Positions 46,549 through 56,224 are shown, counted from the stretch's first letter. The stretch: DNA of 64,000 nt from Microbacterium sufflavum (GCF_023101165.1 NZ_CP078076.1:3509920-3573919), one strand, 5' to 3'. Numbers and translations are program-made. Notes: generated by a model not told the origin, from the letters alone.

Positions 46549-47462
46549 GCCTCCCCGTCCCCTCCCCCGCGCCCGAGATCGTCTGCGTCGGCGAGTCGAT
46601 GGCCCTGATCACCCCCACCGGCGCACCGCTCGCGGACGCCGACACCGCGACCCTCACCCATGCCGGCGCGGAGGCCAACGTGGCCGTCGGCGTCGCCGCG
46701 GCCGGGCACCGCGCCGCCTGGGCCTCGCGCCTCGGCGACGACCCGCTGGGCGACCGTCTCGCCGGCGAGCTCGAGCGTCGCGGGGTCGAGCTGTGGGTCG
46801 AGCGCGACGGGGACGCGCCGACCGGGGTCATGTTCAAGGATCCCGGTGTCGAGTCATCCGCGGTCTACTACTACCGGCGCGGATCCGCGGCCTCCCGCAT
46901 GGCTCCCGGTTTCCTCGACGCCGCCCGGCTCGAGGGCGTGCGCATCGTGCACACCACCGGCATCACCCCGGCGCTATCCGCCACCTGCCTGGCGATGGTC
47001 GATGCACTGTACGCCGACGCCCGCGCCGCGGGAGCCACCGTGTCGTTCGACGTGAACGACCGCCGCGCCCTGTGGAGCCCGGAGGACGCGGCCTCGACGC
47101 TCGCGCGACTCGCGGACGCCGCCGACATCGCCTTCGTCGGCCGCGACGAGGCGGAGCGCATCTGGGGCACCGCGACACCGGCCGCGATCCGGGCGCACCT
47201 CCCCCACTGCGCGCTGCTCGTGGTGAAGGACGGCGACGTGGGCGCGACCGCGTTCGCGCACGACGCCGAGCCCGTGTTCGTCCCGGCCCCCACGGTGGAC
47301 GTGGTCGAGCCGGTGGGAGCCGGCGACGCGTTCGCCTCCGGCTTCCTCGCGGCGACGCTCGAGGGCGAGGACCTCGCCGCACGCCTGGCCGCCGGGCACG
47401 CCGCCGCCGCCCGGGTCCTGCGGATCGCGGCCGACCTGCCCCCGCTGACCCGCGTCGGCTGA
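46545..47462 (+). CDS. PfkB family carbohydrate kinase (2-keto-3-deoxygluconate kinase-like)
   Basis: 305 residues. N-terminal GESMALITPTGAPL and GAEANVAVGVAAAGHRAAW (the GG/AE-type substrate region), C-terminal PfkB signature VEPVGAGDAFASGFLA with the catalytic Asp in GAGDAF. It phosphorylates a sugar or sugar acid with ATP in the cytoplasm; the KdgK-like N-terminus suggests KDG. It is translationally coupled to the MFS gene. Confidence 0.9.
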   Translation: MSLPVPSPAPEIVCVGESMALITPTGAPLADADTATLTHAGAEANVAVGVAAAGHRAAWASRLGDDPLGDRLAGELERRGVELWVERDGDAPTGVMFKDPGVESSAVYYYRRGSAASRMAPGFLDAARLEGVRIVHTTGITPALSATCLAMVDALYADARAAGATVSFDVNDRRALWSPEDAASTLARLADAADIAFVGRDEAERIWGTATPAAIRAHLPHCALLVVKDGDVGATAFAHDAEPVFVPAPTVDVVEPVGAGDAFASGFLAATLEGEDLAARLAAGHAAAARVLRIAADLPPLTRVG

Positions 47463-47498
47463 GCCCCGCCGGGCCGACCGGTGCCGCGGCCGCGGTCG

Positions 47499-47504
47499 TA
47501 GGCT
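47499..47504 (+). promoter_or_regulatory. -10 hexamer TAGGCT, leaderless promoter for the hydrolase gene
   Basis: TAGGCT is followed by ggtgcc and the ATG at 47511. Confidence 0.5.
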
Positions 47505-47510
47505 GGTGCC

Positions 47511-48269
47511 ATGCCCGCACCCCTCACCCTGCCCCGACGGTCGTGGGGCGATCCCGCAGCCGCGCGCCGCATTCTCCTCGTGCACGGACTCGGCTCGTCG
47601 GGCGCCCTCATGTGGCGCCTGGGCGATGCCATCGCGGCGACCGGAGCGGCCGCGACCGCCGTCGACCTGCGCGGGCACGGTGACGCCCCCCGCTCCCTCG
47701 ACTACACCGTCGACGCGTACGCCGCCGACCTCGCGGCGACGGCATCCGACGGCGGAGGACCGTGGGACGCGGTCGTCGGCCACTCGCTGGGCGGGGCGGC
47801 CGCGACGGTCGCCGCCGCCGGCTCGCCGGACTGGACGCGACGCCTCGTGCTGATCGACCCCGCCCTCCACGTCGAGGGACGCGACGCGGGCATCGTGCGG
47901 CGCAGCCAGGAACGGGCCTTCTCCGACAACCGGATCGAGGTCGTCCGGGAGGAGCACCCGCACTGGCACCCGCAGGATCACGAGTTGAAGATCGACGCCG
48001 TGCGGCGCGCGAGCGCCTGGGCCGTGGAGCAGACCAGCGCGCAGAACCAGCCGTGGGACGTACGCGCGCACGCCGCCCGTCTCACCGTCCCCACCCATGT
48101 CATCGGCGCCGATCCCGCCGTGTACAGCATCTTCGCGGGCGACCTCGCCGCCGAGGTGCTCGCCGGCAACCCGCGGATCACGATGTCGGTCGTGGCGGGC
48201 GCCGGGCACTCCCTTCATCGCGACCGGCCGGAGGAAGCGATCCGACAGCTCCTGGAGGCACTCGCATGA
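47511..48269 (+). CDS. Alpha/beta-fold hydrolase
   Basis: 252 residues. Oxyanion-hole segment ILLVHGLGSSGALMW at residues 21-35, nucleophile elbow GHSLGG (Ser at about 92), an acid in the VIGADPAVY region and the catalytic His in AGAGHSLHRDRPEEA. The substrate is unknown. It is coupled by ATGA (48266-48269) to an acyl-CoA dehydrogenase, which suggests a shared role in degrading an ester or thioester-derived acid. Confidence 0.9.
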   Translation: MPAPLTLPRRSWGDPAAARRILLVHGLGSSGALMWRLGDAIAATGAAATAVDLRGHGDAPRSLDYTVDAYAADLAATASDGGGPWDAVVGHSLGGAAATVAAAGSPDWTRRLVLIDPALHVEGRDAGIVRRSQERAFSDNRIEVVREEHPHWHPQDHELKIDAVRRASAWAVEQTSAQNQPWDVRAHAARLTVPTHVIGADPAVYSIFAGDLAAEVLAGNPRITMSVVAGAGHSLHRDRPEEAIRQLLEALA

Positions 48270-49426
48270 CCGCGTTCGACCCGACCCGTTACCTCCCGGA
48301 CGACCTCCTCGCCCGCATCCGCGAACGCGCGCCGATCCACGACCGCGAGAACACGTTCCCGCAGCAGGACCTCGACGAGCTCCGCGACGCCGGCTACCTG
48401 TCGATCCTGGTCCCGGTCGAGCGCGGCGGCGCCGGACTCGGGCTCGCCGAGGCCGCGATCCTTCAGCAGCGTCTTGCGGGCGCAGCCCCCGCCACGGCCC
48501 TCGCGATCAACATGCACCTGGTGTGGACCGGGGTCGCGAAGGTCTTCTCCGACCGGGGTGTTCCCGGGCTCGAGTTCGTGCAGGACGGCGCGGTCGCCGG
48601 CGAGGTGTTCGCGTTCGGCATCAGCGAGGGCGGCAACGACCTCGTGCTGTTCGGCAGCGACACGGCCGCGGTGCCCGACGCCGACGGGGGCTACGCGTTC
48701 ACGGGCACCAAGATCTTCACCTCGCTCGCGCCCGTCTGGACCAGGCTCGGACTGCACGGCCTGGACACCACCAGCGCGGACGCCCCGAAGCTCGTGTTCG
48801 CGTTCGTCGAGCGGACCGACGCCGTCACCACCTCGGACGACTGGGACACGCTCGGCATGCGCGGCACCCAGAGCAGGACGACGCGGCTCGACCGCGCCGT
48901 CGCCGACGCGGCGCACGTGGTCCGGCGGATCGACCAGGGCCCGAGCGCCGACCCCATCGTCTTCGGCATCTTCTCGGTGTTCGAGATCCTGCTGGCCTCG
49001 GTGTACACCGGCATCGCCCGCCGTGCCCTCGAGCTCGCGGTCGCGACCGCGCAGACCCGTCGCTCCAAGAAGAGCGGTGCCGCCTACAGCCAGGACCCCG
49101 ACATCCGTTGGCGCATCGCCGACATGGCGATCGCGTACGACGCGCTGCCGCCCCAGATCGCCGCGCTCGCGCGCGACGTGGACGAGCGCGTCGACCACGG
49201 GCCGCGCTGGTTCCCCGCCCTGTCCGGCCTCAAGCACCGTGCCGTGACGATGGCCAAGAGCGTGGTCGACGAGGCGATGCTGGTGGCGGGCGGCGGGTCC
49301 TACTTCTCTGGGAACGAGCTCTCCCGGCTGTACCGCGATGTGCTCGCCGGGATGTTCCATCCGTCCGACCCCGAGTCGGCGCACGCGACCGCGGCCAGCG
49401 CCTGGCTCGGACCCGTGGAGGCCTGA
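48266..49426 (+). CDS. Acyl-CoA dehydrogenase family flavoprotein
   Basis: 386 residues. Acyl-CoA_dh_N (LPDDLLARIRERAPIHDREN), middle domain (FAFGISEGGNDLVLFGSD, FTGTKIFTSLAPVW) and C-terminal helical domain (VYTGIARRALELAVATAQ) are all present. It is the type of FAD-dependent acyl-CoA dehydrogenase seen in SfnB/monooxygenase-like groups as well as true dehydrogenases; the catalytic Glu could not be assigned with confidence. It is the second gene of a two-gene operon. Confidence 0.88.
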   Translation: MTAFDPTRYLPDDLLARIRERAPIHDRENTFPQQDLDELRDAGYLSILVPVERGGAGLGLAEAAILQQRLAGAAPATALAINMHLVWTGVAKVFSDRGVPGLEFVQDGAVAGEVFAFGISEGGNDLVLFGSDTAAVPDADGGYAFTGTKIFTSLAPVWTRLGLHGLDTTSADAPKLVFAFVERTDAVTTSDDWDTLGMRGTQSRTTRLDRAVADAAHVVRRIDQGPSADPIVFGIFSVFEILLASVYTGIARRALELAVATAQTRRSKKSGAAYSQDPDIRWRIADMAIAYDALPPQIAALARDVDERVDHGPRWFPALSGLKHRAVTMAKSVVDEAMLVAGGGSYFSGNELSRLYRDVLAGMFHPSDPESAHATAASAWLGPVEA

Positions 49427-49510
49427 CCGAACGCACGGATCGTGCAGGTCGGTCACTCAGATTCGACGGATCCGGTTGTCCATGACCGCCGTCAGTGCCA
49501 GGATCGCAGC

Positions 49511-49978
49511 ATGGCATCGGCGAAGAAGAACTCCGCCCTCGACGCGATCTCCAAGACCATCATCGAACTGCTACAGGACGACGGGCGTCGCTCCTACTCC
49601 GACATCGGCCGCGTGGTGGGCCTCAGCGAGGCGGCGGTCCGCCAGCGCGTGCAGCGGCTCACCGAGACCGGCGTGATGCAGATCGTCGCGGTCACCGATC
49701 CGATGCAGCTCGGCTTCCACCGCCAGGCGATGATCGGCATCCGTGTGGCCGGGGACGCCCGGCACGTGGCGGAGGCGATCGCGGAGATCGACGCCGTCGA
49801 CTACGTCGTCATCACGGTGGGCTCGTTCGACGTGATCGTCGAGGTCGTGTGCGAAGACGACGACCACCTGCTGGCCCTCGTGAACGACGTGATCCGTCCG
49901 ATCGACGGCGTGCTGTCGACCGAGACGTTCATCTACGCGAAGCTGCAGAAGCAGCTCTACAACTGGGGGACCCGATGA
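49511..49978 (+). CDS. Lrp/AsnC family transcriptional regulator
   Basis: 155 residues from the ATG at 49511. Helix-turn-helix at about residues 12-60: LDAISKTIIELLQDDGRRSYSD (quoted in part), GRVVGLSEAAVRQRVQRLTETG. The ligand-sensing RAM domain follows (AMIGIRVAGDARHVAEAIAEI, VDYVVITVGSFDVIVEV). CAGGAT lies 6 nt before the start, possibly a leaderless promoter. It overlaps the aminotransferase gene by ATGA and probably controls it in response to an amino acid or amine. Confidence 0.93.
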   Translation: MASAKKNSALDAISKTIIELLQDDGRRSYSDIGRVVGLSEAAVRQRVQRLTETGVMQIVAVTDPMQLGFHRQAMIGIRVAGDARHVAEAIAEIDAVDYVVITVGSFDVIVEVVCEDDDHLLALVNDVIRPIDGVLSTETFIYAKLQKQLYNWGTR

Positions 49979-51365
49979 CCTCGCGCTCCGTGCCGTCCGC
50001 GTCCGCGCTGCAGTCCATGGCGAAGGATCACCTCTGGATGCACTTCACCCGCCAGTCGACCATGGCGGACTCCGGCGTGCCGATCATCGTCCGGGGCGAC
50101 GGGCACCGCATCTGGGACGTCGAGGGCCGGGAGTACATCGACGGTCTGGCGGGACTGTTCGTGGTGAACGCGGGACACGGCAGGCGCCGGCTCGCCGAGG
50201 CCGCGGCAGCGCAGGCGTCCGAACTGGCGTTCTTCCCGCTGTGGTCGTACGCGCACCCCGCGGCGATCGAGCTCGCGGACCGGCTGGCGGACGAGGCGCC
50301 CGGCGACCTCAACCGCGTGTTCTTCTCCACGGGCGGTGGCGAGGCGGTGGAGACGGCCTTCAAGCTCGCGAAGCACTACTGGAAGCTGCAGGGGAAGCCC
50401 GCCAAGCACAAGGTGATCTCGCGTGCCGTCGCTTATCACGGCACCCCGCAGGGGGCCCTCGCGATCACGGGATCCCCGCCATGAAGGCGATGTTCGAGCC
50501 GGTCACACCCGGCGGGTTCCGCGTGCCCAACACCAACTTCTATCGTGCGGCCGAGATGGGCGCGCCCGCCGACGACCTCGAGGCGTTCGGGCGCTGGGCC
50601 GCCGACCGCATCGAGGAGATGATCCTGTTCGAGGGTGCGGACACCGTCGCGGCCGTGTTCCTCGAGCCGGTGCAGAACTCGGGCGGCTGCTTCCCCCCGC
50701 CGCCCGGCTACTTCGCCCGCGTGCGCGAGATCTGCGACCGACACGACGTGCTGCTGGTGTCAGACGAGGTGATCTGCGCGTTCGGACGGCTCGGGCACAC
50801 CTTCGCCTGCACGGGGCTGGGGTATGTGCCCGACATGATCACGTGCGCCAAGGGCATGACCAGCGGCTACTCCCCCATCGGCGCCACGATCGTGAGCGAC
50901 CGCGTGTACGAGCCGTTCGCGCAGGGCGATGTCTCCTTCCCGCACGGCTACACGTTCGGCGGCCACCCCGTGTCGGCCGCGGTGGCCCTGGAGAACCTCG
51001 CGATCTTCGACGAGGAAGGACTCAACGCGCACGTGCGGGAGAACTCGCCGGTGTTCCGCGCGGAGCTGGAGACACTGCTCGACCTCCCGCTCGTGGGCGA
51101 CGTGCGCGGCGACGGGTACTTCTTCGGCATCGAGCTGGTGAAGGACACCGCCACGCGGGAGACGTTCGACGAGGAGGAGTCGGAGCGGCTGCTGCGCGGC
51201 TTCCTCTCGCCCGCGCTGTTCGAGGCCGGGCTGTACTGCCGGGCGGACGACCGCGGCGACCCGGTCATCCAGCTCGCCCCGCCGCTGACCGTCGGACCCG
51301 CGGAGTTCCGCGAGATCACGCAGATCCTGCGGGACGTGCTCACGCGGGCGCAGGCGGTGCTCTGA
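49975..51365 (+). pseudogene. Class III (PLP) aminotransferase, frameshifted
   Basis: Two frames make one complete enzyme of about 463 residues. The first reads MTSRSVPSASALQSMAKDHL through FFSTGGGEAVETAFKLAKHYW to GALAITGSPP and then stops. The second continues PAMKAMFEPVTPGGFRVPN through SDEVICAFGRLGHTF and the PLP-lysine region ITCAKGMTSGYSP to the C-terminus. Around 50470 the sequence acgggatccc would restore the frame with one extra base (ACG GGx ATC CCC). One base is missing. The codon pattern is otherwise intact. It is coupled to the AsnC gene by ATGA. Confidence 0.9.
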
Positions 51366-51381
51366 GCCACGCCGTGCGGCG

Positions 51382-52929
51382 TCAGGAACGTTCTCGGGCT
51401 CCGCGGGGCCGCGCCAGCAGCGCGATGTGCAGCGCCGCCAGCACCTCGCCGTCGTCGAGGTCGACGGCGAGCAGATCTGCGATGACCGCGAGCCGCTGGT
51501 AGAACACGGAGCGGGACAGGTGGCTCGCCGTCGCGGCCGCCGACCGGTTCCCCGGGTGGGCGACGAGCGCGGCGAGCACGTCGAGCAGATCCCCGCGGCG
51601 CTCCCGGTCGTAGCGGATCAGCGGCGCGAGCATGCGTTCGCCGTGCTCCTGCAGTCGGCGGTCATCGCCGAGCGCCGCCACCAGCTGCGCCAGCGGACGG
51701 TCGGCCACGCGGCGCACGGTGTCGGCGGCGTCCTCCGGGGCCCGGGCGGCGAGTTCCAGTGCAGCCCTGGTGGATGCGAGGAGGCCGGGTACGTCGTCGG
51801 CCGGCTGACCGATGACGACCGCGACCGCGGGGCCGGCGATGCGGCGCGCGGCGGCGTCGCTCAGACCTCCGGCTGGTGGGACGACGAGGAGCACGACCGC
51901 GTCGTCGCGTCGGGCGGCGAGCGCGGCCACCCCTTCCGCGGTCGCGCGGGCTCGGATACGGTCCGCCGCCTCGGACGTGCGCACGACCACGCCGCACGCC
52001 GCACGCCCGCCCACGTCGAACCCCAGTCGGGCGAGCCGTGCCGCGACATCGTCGACGCGCGCGAACCGCGACCCCAGTAGGTCGTCGATCAGCGTGCGAT
52101 GCGCGAGCACCGTCCACTCCGCCGCTCCGTCTGCGAGGCATCCGAACGCGAGCGCGGTGGCCCCCAGCTCCAGGACCGTGAGCCGACCGGCCGGGTGCGG
52201 GGGCCCCACGAGTGCCGTGAGCGACCCCCAGCGCACACCCCTCGCCTGCACGGGAACCCGCTCGGACGCCCCGTCGGCGCCCAGCGCGAGCACCTCGGCG
52301 ACCGGACGGGACAGCGCTTCGGTGGCGATCACCTCTCCCGCCAGGTTCTCCAGCACGACCGGCGCGTCGAGCGCGCGGGCCGTCTCGGTCACGATCACGT
52401 CCGCCGGGGCTCCCCGCAGGCTGAGGGCCGTGAACAGCTCGTGCAGTCGCTGCCGTTCGCGCAGGGCCGCCGTCTGCGCGTCGATCAGTGCGCGGTGCAC
52501 GGCCTCCGTCACGGTGACGAACTTGACCTCTCCGGCCAGCGCGACCAGGGCGAGCGACGCCTCCGCGCACGCCTCGACCACGGCGTCCGGCACGCGCGGC
52601 ATCCGGTCGCCGAGCTCCACCACGACCCCGGAGACGCCGACCGCGGCCAGCTCGCGCACGAGCGCGCGCAGCGAGCGGGCGTCGCGCGGCCAGGCGGCCG
52701 CCGTGGTCAGCAGCAGCTCTCCCCCGTCGAGCAATCGCGCGACCCCGGCACTGTCGGACGCGTGCACCCAGCGCACGCCCGCGTCCAGCGCCGCCCCGCC
52801 CACGAGCACGCGCGGCGCACCGTCCTGCACCACGGGGAGCGCGACCACGTCCGCCACGCGCAGCAGCGGCGATCCGTGTCGCTCCGGACGATCTGTCTCG
52901 GACGGGGAGAACTCCCGACGTTCTGACAC
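51382..52929 (-). CDS. PucR family transcriptional regulator
   Basis: 515 residues from GTG at 52929, preceded by GGAGATGC. The N-terminal PucR domain has LRVADVVALPVVQDGAPRVLVGG (quoted in part) and LLTTAAAWPRDARSLRALVREL. The C-terminal HTH_30 is AAATASHLSRSVFYQRLAVIADLL. PucR-type regulators respond to purine or amine catabolism intermediates. It is divergent from mmsA, which with the following aminotransferase is its probable target. Confidence 0.9.
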   Translation of the reverse strand: MSERREFSPSETDRPERHGSPLLRVADVVALPVVQDGAPRVLVGGAALDAGVRWVHASDSAGVARLLDGGELLLTTAAAWPRDARSLRALVRELAAVGVSGVVVELGDRMPRVPDAVVEACAEASLALVALAGEVKFVTVTEAVHRALIDAQTAALRERQRLHELFTALSLRGAPADVIVTETARALDAPVVLENLAGEVIATEALSRPVAEVLALGADGASERVPVQARGVRWGSLTALVGPPHPAGRLTVLELGATALAFGCLADGAAEWTVLAHRTLIDDLLGSRFARVDDVAARLARLGFDVGGRAACGVVVRTSEAADRIRARATAEGVAALAARRDDAVVLLVVPPAGGLSDAAARRIAGPAVAVVIGQPADDVPGLLASTRAALELAARAPEDAADTVRRVADRPLAQLVAALGDDRRLQEHGERMLAPLIRYDRERRGDLLDVLAALVAHPGNRSAAATASHLSRSVFYQRLAVIADLLAVDLDDGEVLAALHIALLARPRGARERS

Positions 52930-53025
52930 TCCGCATCTCCTGCCCGCTCTGTGACCATGGACTCGCACCCAGCGTAGCGAGCGCCGGTCAGAGTGTCCGG
53001 CCGCGCATCACCCAGCGGAGGAACC

Positions 53026-54510
53026 GTGGACATCGTCCGACACATCATCGACGGCAGCGAGACCGCGGCGGCACGCCGCACCGCCCCCGTGTACGACCCC
53101 GCGACGGGCCGGATCACGAAGCAGGTGGCGCTCGCCGACGCCACGGAGGTCGAGGCCGCCGTCGCCGCCGCGGCCGCGGCGCTCCCCGCGTGGCGGGCCA
53201 GCAGCCTGATCAAGCGCGCCGACGTGTTCTTCCGGTTGCGGCAGCTGCTCGCCGACCGCACGTCCGAGCTCGCGGCGATCGTGACGTCCGAGCACGGCAA
53301 GGTGCTCTCCGATGCGGCGGGCGAGGTGTCGCGCGGCATCGAGAACGTCGAGTTCGCCGCCGGGCTCGTGCACCTGCTCAAGGGCGAGCGCAGCGAACAG
53401 GTCGCTCGCGGCGTGGACGTGCACTCCGTCAAGCAGCCGGTCGGTGTCGTGGCGGCCATCACCCCGTTCAACTTCCCGGTCATGGTGCCGCTGTGGATGG
53501 TCGCGTCCGCGATCGCGTGTGGCAACACGGTCGTGCTCAAGCCCAGCGAGAAGGACCCCTCCGCCGCGGTCTGGCTCGCGAAGCTGTTCCGGGAGGCCGG
53601 GCTCCCCGACGGCGTGCTCAACGTCGTGCACGGCGACCGGGAGGCCGTCGAGACCCTGCTCGACTCGCCCCGCGTGGATGCGGTGAGCTTCGTCGGCTCC
53701 ACGCCCATCGCGCGCTCGATCTACCGGCGGGCGTCGGCCGCGGGCAAGCGGGTGCAGGCGCTCGGCGGCGCGAAGAACCACATGGTCGTGATGCCCGATG
53801 CCGACCTCGACGCCGCGGCCGACGCGGCCGTGTCCGCCGCCTACGGCTCCGCGGGTGAACGCTGTATGGCGGTGTCCGTGCTGGTCGCGGTCGGCGACGT
53901 GGCCGACGACCTGGTGGCCGCGGTCGCCGCACGCATCGGCGGACTCCGGATCGGCCCCGGCACCGACGCCGCGAGCGACATGGGACCGCTCATCACGCGC
54001 GAGCACCGTGACGCGGTCGCCTCGTACGTGCACGGTGCACCGGCGGAGGGCGCGACGGTCGTCGTCGACGGCACGCGGCAGGAGTTCGACTCCGACGGGT
54101 TCTTCCTCGGCGTGAGCCTGCTCGACCATGTGCGTCCCGGCATGGCCGCGTACGACCAGGAGATCTTCGGCCCGGTGCTGTCGGTCGTCCGTGTGGACAC
54201 CTACGCCGACGCGGTCGCCCTCGTGAACGCCAACGCCTATGGCAACGGCACCGCGATCTTCACGCGCGACGGCGGCACCGCCCGCCAGTACGAGTTCGAC
54301 GTCGAGGTCGGCATGGTGGGGGTGAACGTGCCGATCCCTGTACCGATCGGCGCGTACTCGTTCGGCGGATGGAAGGACTCGCTGTTCGGCGACTCCCACA
54401 TCTACGGTCCCGAGTCCATCCACTTCTACACCCGCTCGAAGGTCGTCACGACCCGCTGGCCCGACCACACCCCCTCCCAGATCGACCTGGGCTTCCCGAG
54501 CAACCACTGA
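53026..54510 (+). CDS. mmsA: CoA-acylating methylmalonate-semialdehyde dehydrogenase
   Basis: 494 residues from GTG at 53026, which has GGAGGAACC just upstream. Aldehyde dehydrogenase features are ITPFNFPVMVPLWMVASAIAC split over residues 142-162, KPSEKDPSAAVWLAKLF, GGAKNHMVVMPDADLDAAAD and the catalytic Cys in GSAGERCMAVSVL, the MMSDH-type sequence. It converts malonate or methylmalonate semialdehyde to acetyl- or propionyl-CoA. With the adjacent aminotransferase it forms a route for beta-alanine or beta-aminoisobutyrate. Confidence 0.92.
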   Translation: MDIVRHIIDGSETAAARRTAPVYDPATGRITKQVALADATEVEAAVAAAAAALPAWRASSLIKRADVFFRLRQLLADRTSELAAIVTSEHGKVLSDAAGEVSRGIENVEFAAGLVHLLKGERSEQVARGVDVHSVKQPVGVVAAITPFNFPVMVPLWMVASAIACGNTVVLKPSEKDPSAAVWLAKLFREAGLPDGVLNVVHGDREAVETLLDSPRVDAVSFVGSTPIARSIYRRASAAGKRVQALGGAKNHMVVMPDADLDAAADAAVSAAYGSAGERCMAVSVLVAVGDVADDLVAAVAARIGGLRIGPGTDAASDMGPLITREHRDAVASYVHGAPAEGATVVVDGTRQEFDSDGFFLGVSLLDHVRPGMAAYDQEIFGPVLSVVRVDTYADAVALVNANAYGNGTAIFTRDGGTARQYEFDVEVGMVGVNVPIPVPIGAYSFGGWKDSLFGDSHIYGPESIHFYTRSKVVTTRWPDHTPSQIDLGFPSNH

Positions 54511-54535
54511 CCACCGCGACCGGAAGGCACGACTT

Positions 54536-55924
54536 ATGACCACCTACACCGATCGGCACGGCGCCACCCTTCCCCTGCCCGATGCGGCGGCCGACGCGCG
54601 CGTGCGTTCCGACGACCGCTCGCACGTCTTCCACTCCTGGAGCGCGCAGGCGGCGATCGATCCGCTGCCCGTCGCCGCGGGGCGCGGCTCCACGTTCTGG
54701 GACTACGACGGCAACGCCTACCTCGACTTCTCCAGCCAGCTGGTCAATCTGAACCTCGGTCACCAGCACCCCGACCTCGTGGCCGCCATCCAACAGCAGG
54801 CGGGGCGGCTCTCGACCATCCAGCCGGCCATGGCCAACGACGTCCGCGGCGAGCTCGCCCGGCTGATCTCCGAGGTGGCGCCCGACGGCTTCGAGAAGGT
54901 GTTCTTCACCAACGGCGGCGCCGAGGCGAACGAGTACGCGGTGCGCATGGCCCGCCAGTCCACCGGGCGCCGCAAGGTGCTGTCGATGTACCGCAGCTAC
55001 CACGGCTCCACCTCGACCGCGATCTCGCTCACGGGCGACCCCCGCCGCTGGGCGAACGACACCGCCGACGCGGGAGCCGTGCGCTTCTTCGGCCCGTACC
55101 TGTACCGCTCCCCGTTCCACGCCGAGACGCCGGAGCAGGAGGCCGAGCGCGCCCTCGCCCACCTGGAGCAGACCATCCAGCTCGAGGGACCGCAGACGAT
55201 CGCGGCGATCATCATCGAGACGGTCGTCGGCACGAACGGCGTGCTGGTGCCGCCGCCCGGCTACCTCCCGGGGGTGCGCGCGCTGTGCGACCGCTACGGC
55301 ATCGTCTACATCGCCGACGAGGTGATGGTGGGGTTCGGGCGCCTGGGCGAGTGGTTCGGCATCGACGCGTTCGGCGCGCAGCCCGACCTCCTCACCTTCG
55401 CGAAGGGCGTGAACTCGGGCTACGTGCCCCTCGGCGGTGTCGTGATCTCCGACCGCATCGCCCGCGCGTTCGACACGATGCCGTTCGCGGGCGGGCTCAC
55501 GTACTCCGGGCATCCGCTGGCGTGCGCGGCCGGCGTCGCGACGTTCGAGGTGTTCCGCCGGGACGGGATCCTGGAGCGCGTCCGCGACCTCGGCGAGCGC
55601 GTCGTCGAGCCGACCCTGCGCTCCTGGGTCGAACGGCACCCGTCCGTGGGCGAGGTGCGGGGGCGCGGGCTGTTCTGGGCGGTCGAGCTCGTGCGGGATG
55701 CGGAGACCAGGGAGCCGTTGGTGCCGTTCAACGCCGCGGGTGCCGACGCTGCGCCCATGGTCGCGTTCGCCACGGCCGCTCGACGCGCAGGGGTCTGGCC
55801 GTTCACGCACTTCAACCGCGTGCACGTCGCGCCGCCGCTGGTGATCGAGGAGGAGGAGCTGCGGCGCGGGCTGGGGGTGATCGACGAGGCACTGGCCGTG
55901 GCGGACGAGGTGGCCGCCGGCTGA
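54536..55924 (+). CDS. Class III aminotransferase (beta-amino acid/omega-amine type)
   Basis: 462 residues. GGAAGG upstream of the ATG at 54536 is a good ribosome binding site. PLP-enzyme features: FFTNGGAEANEYAVRMARQS, SYHGSTSTAISLTGDPRRW, IADEVMVGFGRLGEWF (cofactor Asp) and LLTFAKGVNSGYVPLGG (Schiff-base Lys). It is 25 bp downstream of mmsA, so it most likely supplies malonate or methylmalonate semialdehyde from beta-alanine or 3-aminoisobutyrate using pyruvate or 2-oxoglutarate. Confidence 0.92.
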   Translation: MTTYTDRHGATLPLPDAAADARVRSDDRSHVFHSWSAQAAIDPLPVAAGRGSTFWDYDGNAYLDFSSQLVNLNLGHQHPDLVAAIQQQAGRLSTIQPAMANDVRGELARLISEVAPDGFEKVFFTNGGAEANEYAVRMARQSTGRRKVLSMYRSYHGSTSTAISLTGDPRRWANDTADAGAVRFFGPYLYRSPFHAETPEQEAERALAHLEQTIQLEGPQTIAAIIIETVVGTNGVLVPPPGYLPGVRALCDRYGIVYIADEVMVGFGRLGEWFGIDAFGAQPDLLTFAKGVNSGYVPLGGVVISDRIARAFDTMPFAGGLTYSGHPLACAAGVATFEVFRRDGILERVRDLGERVVEPTLRSWVERHPSVGEVRGRGLFWAVELVRDAETREPLVPFNAAGADAAPMVAFATAARRAGVWPFTHFNRVHVAPPLVIEEEELRRGLGVIDEALAVADEVAAG

Positions 55925-55945
55925 GGAGCCGGGCGGCCGGCGAGG

Positions 55946-56218
55946 TTATTTGGAGTCGAAGTCGAACGCCTTGAGCAGTTCCAGGACGGCCTTGTCGCGC
56001 TCCTCGCCGCCCTCCTCGAACATGTGGGTCACGTGCGTGCGCAGGTGGTTCTCGAGCAGCAGCCGGTTGAGAGACTCGAGGGAGCGCTGGATCGCCCTGG
56101 ACTGCGTGATGATGTCCATGCAGTACTCCTCGTTCTCGATCATCCGCGCGACGCCGCGCATCTGACCCTCGAGGATGCTGGTGCGATGCAGGGCGCGCTT
56201 CTTGATGTCTTCGATCAC
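55946..56218 (-). CDS. CsoR/RcnR (DUF156) family metal-sensing repressor
   Basis: 90 residues from GTG at 56218, fixed by a TACCCT hexamer 6 nt upstream. The all-helical DUF156 fold reads IKKRALHRTSILEGQMRGVARM and ITQSRAIQRSLESLNRLLLENH (both quoted in part). The candidate ligands are C33, H58 and H62. That spacing matches C35-H60-H64 of the nickel/cobalt sensor RcnR, with His where copper-sensing CsoR has a second Cys. No transporter is adjacent; it is divergent from the DUF445 gene. Confidence 0.85.
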   Translation of the reverse strand: MIEDIKKRALHRTSILEGQMRGVARMIENEEYCMDIITQSRAIQRSLESLNRLLLENHLRTHVTHMFEEGGEERDKAVLELLKAFDFDSK

Positions 56219-56224
56219 GTATCG

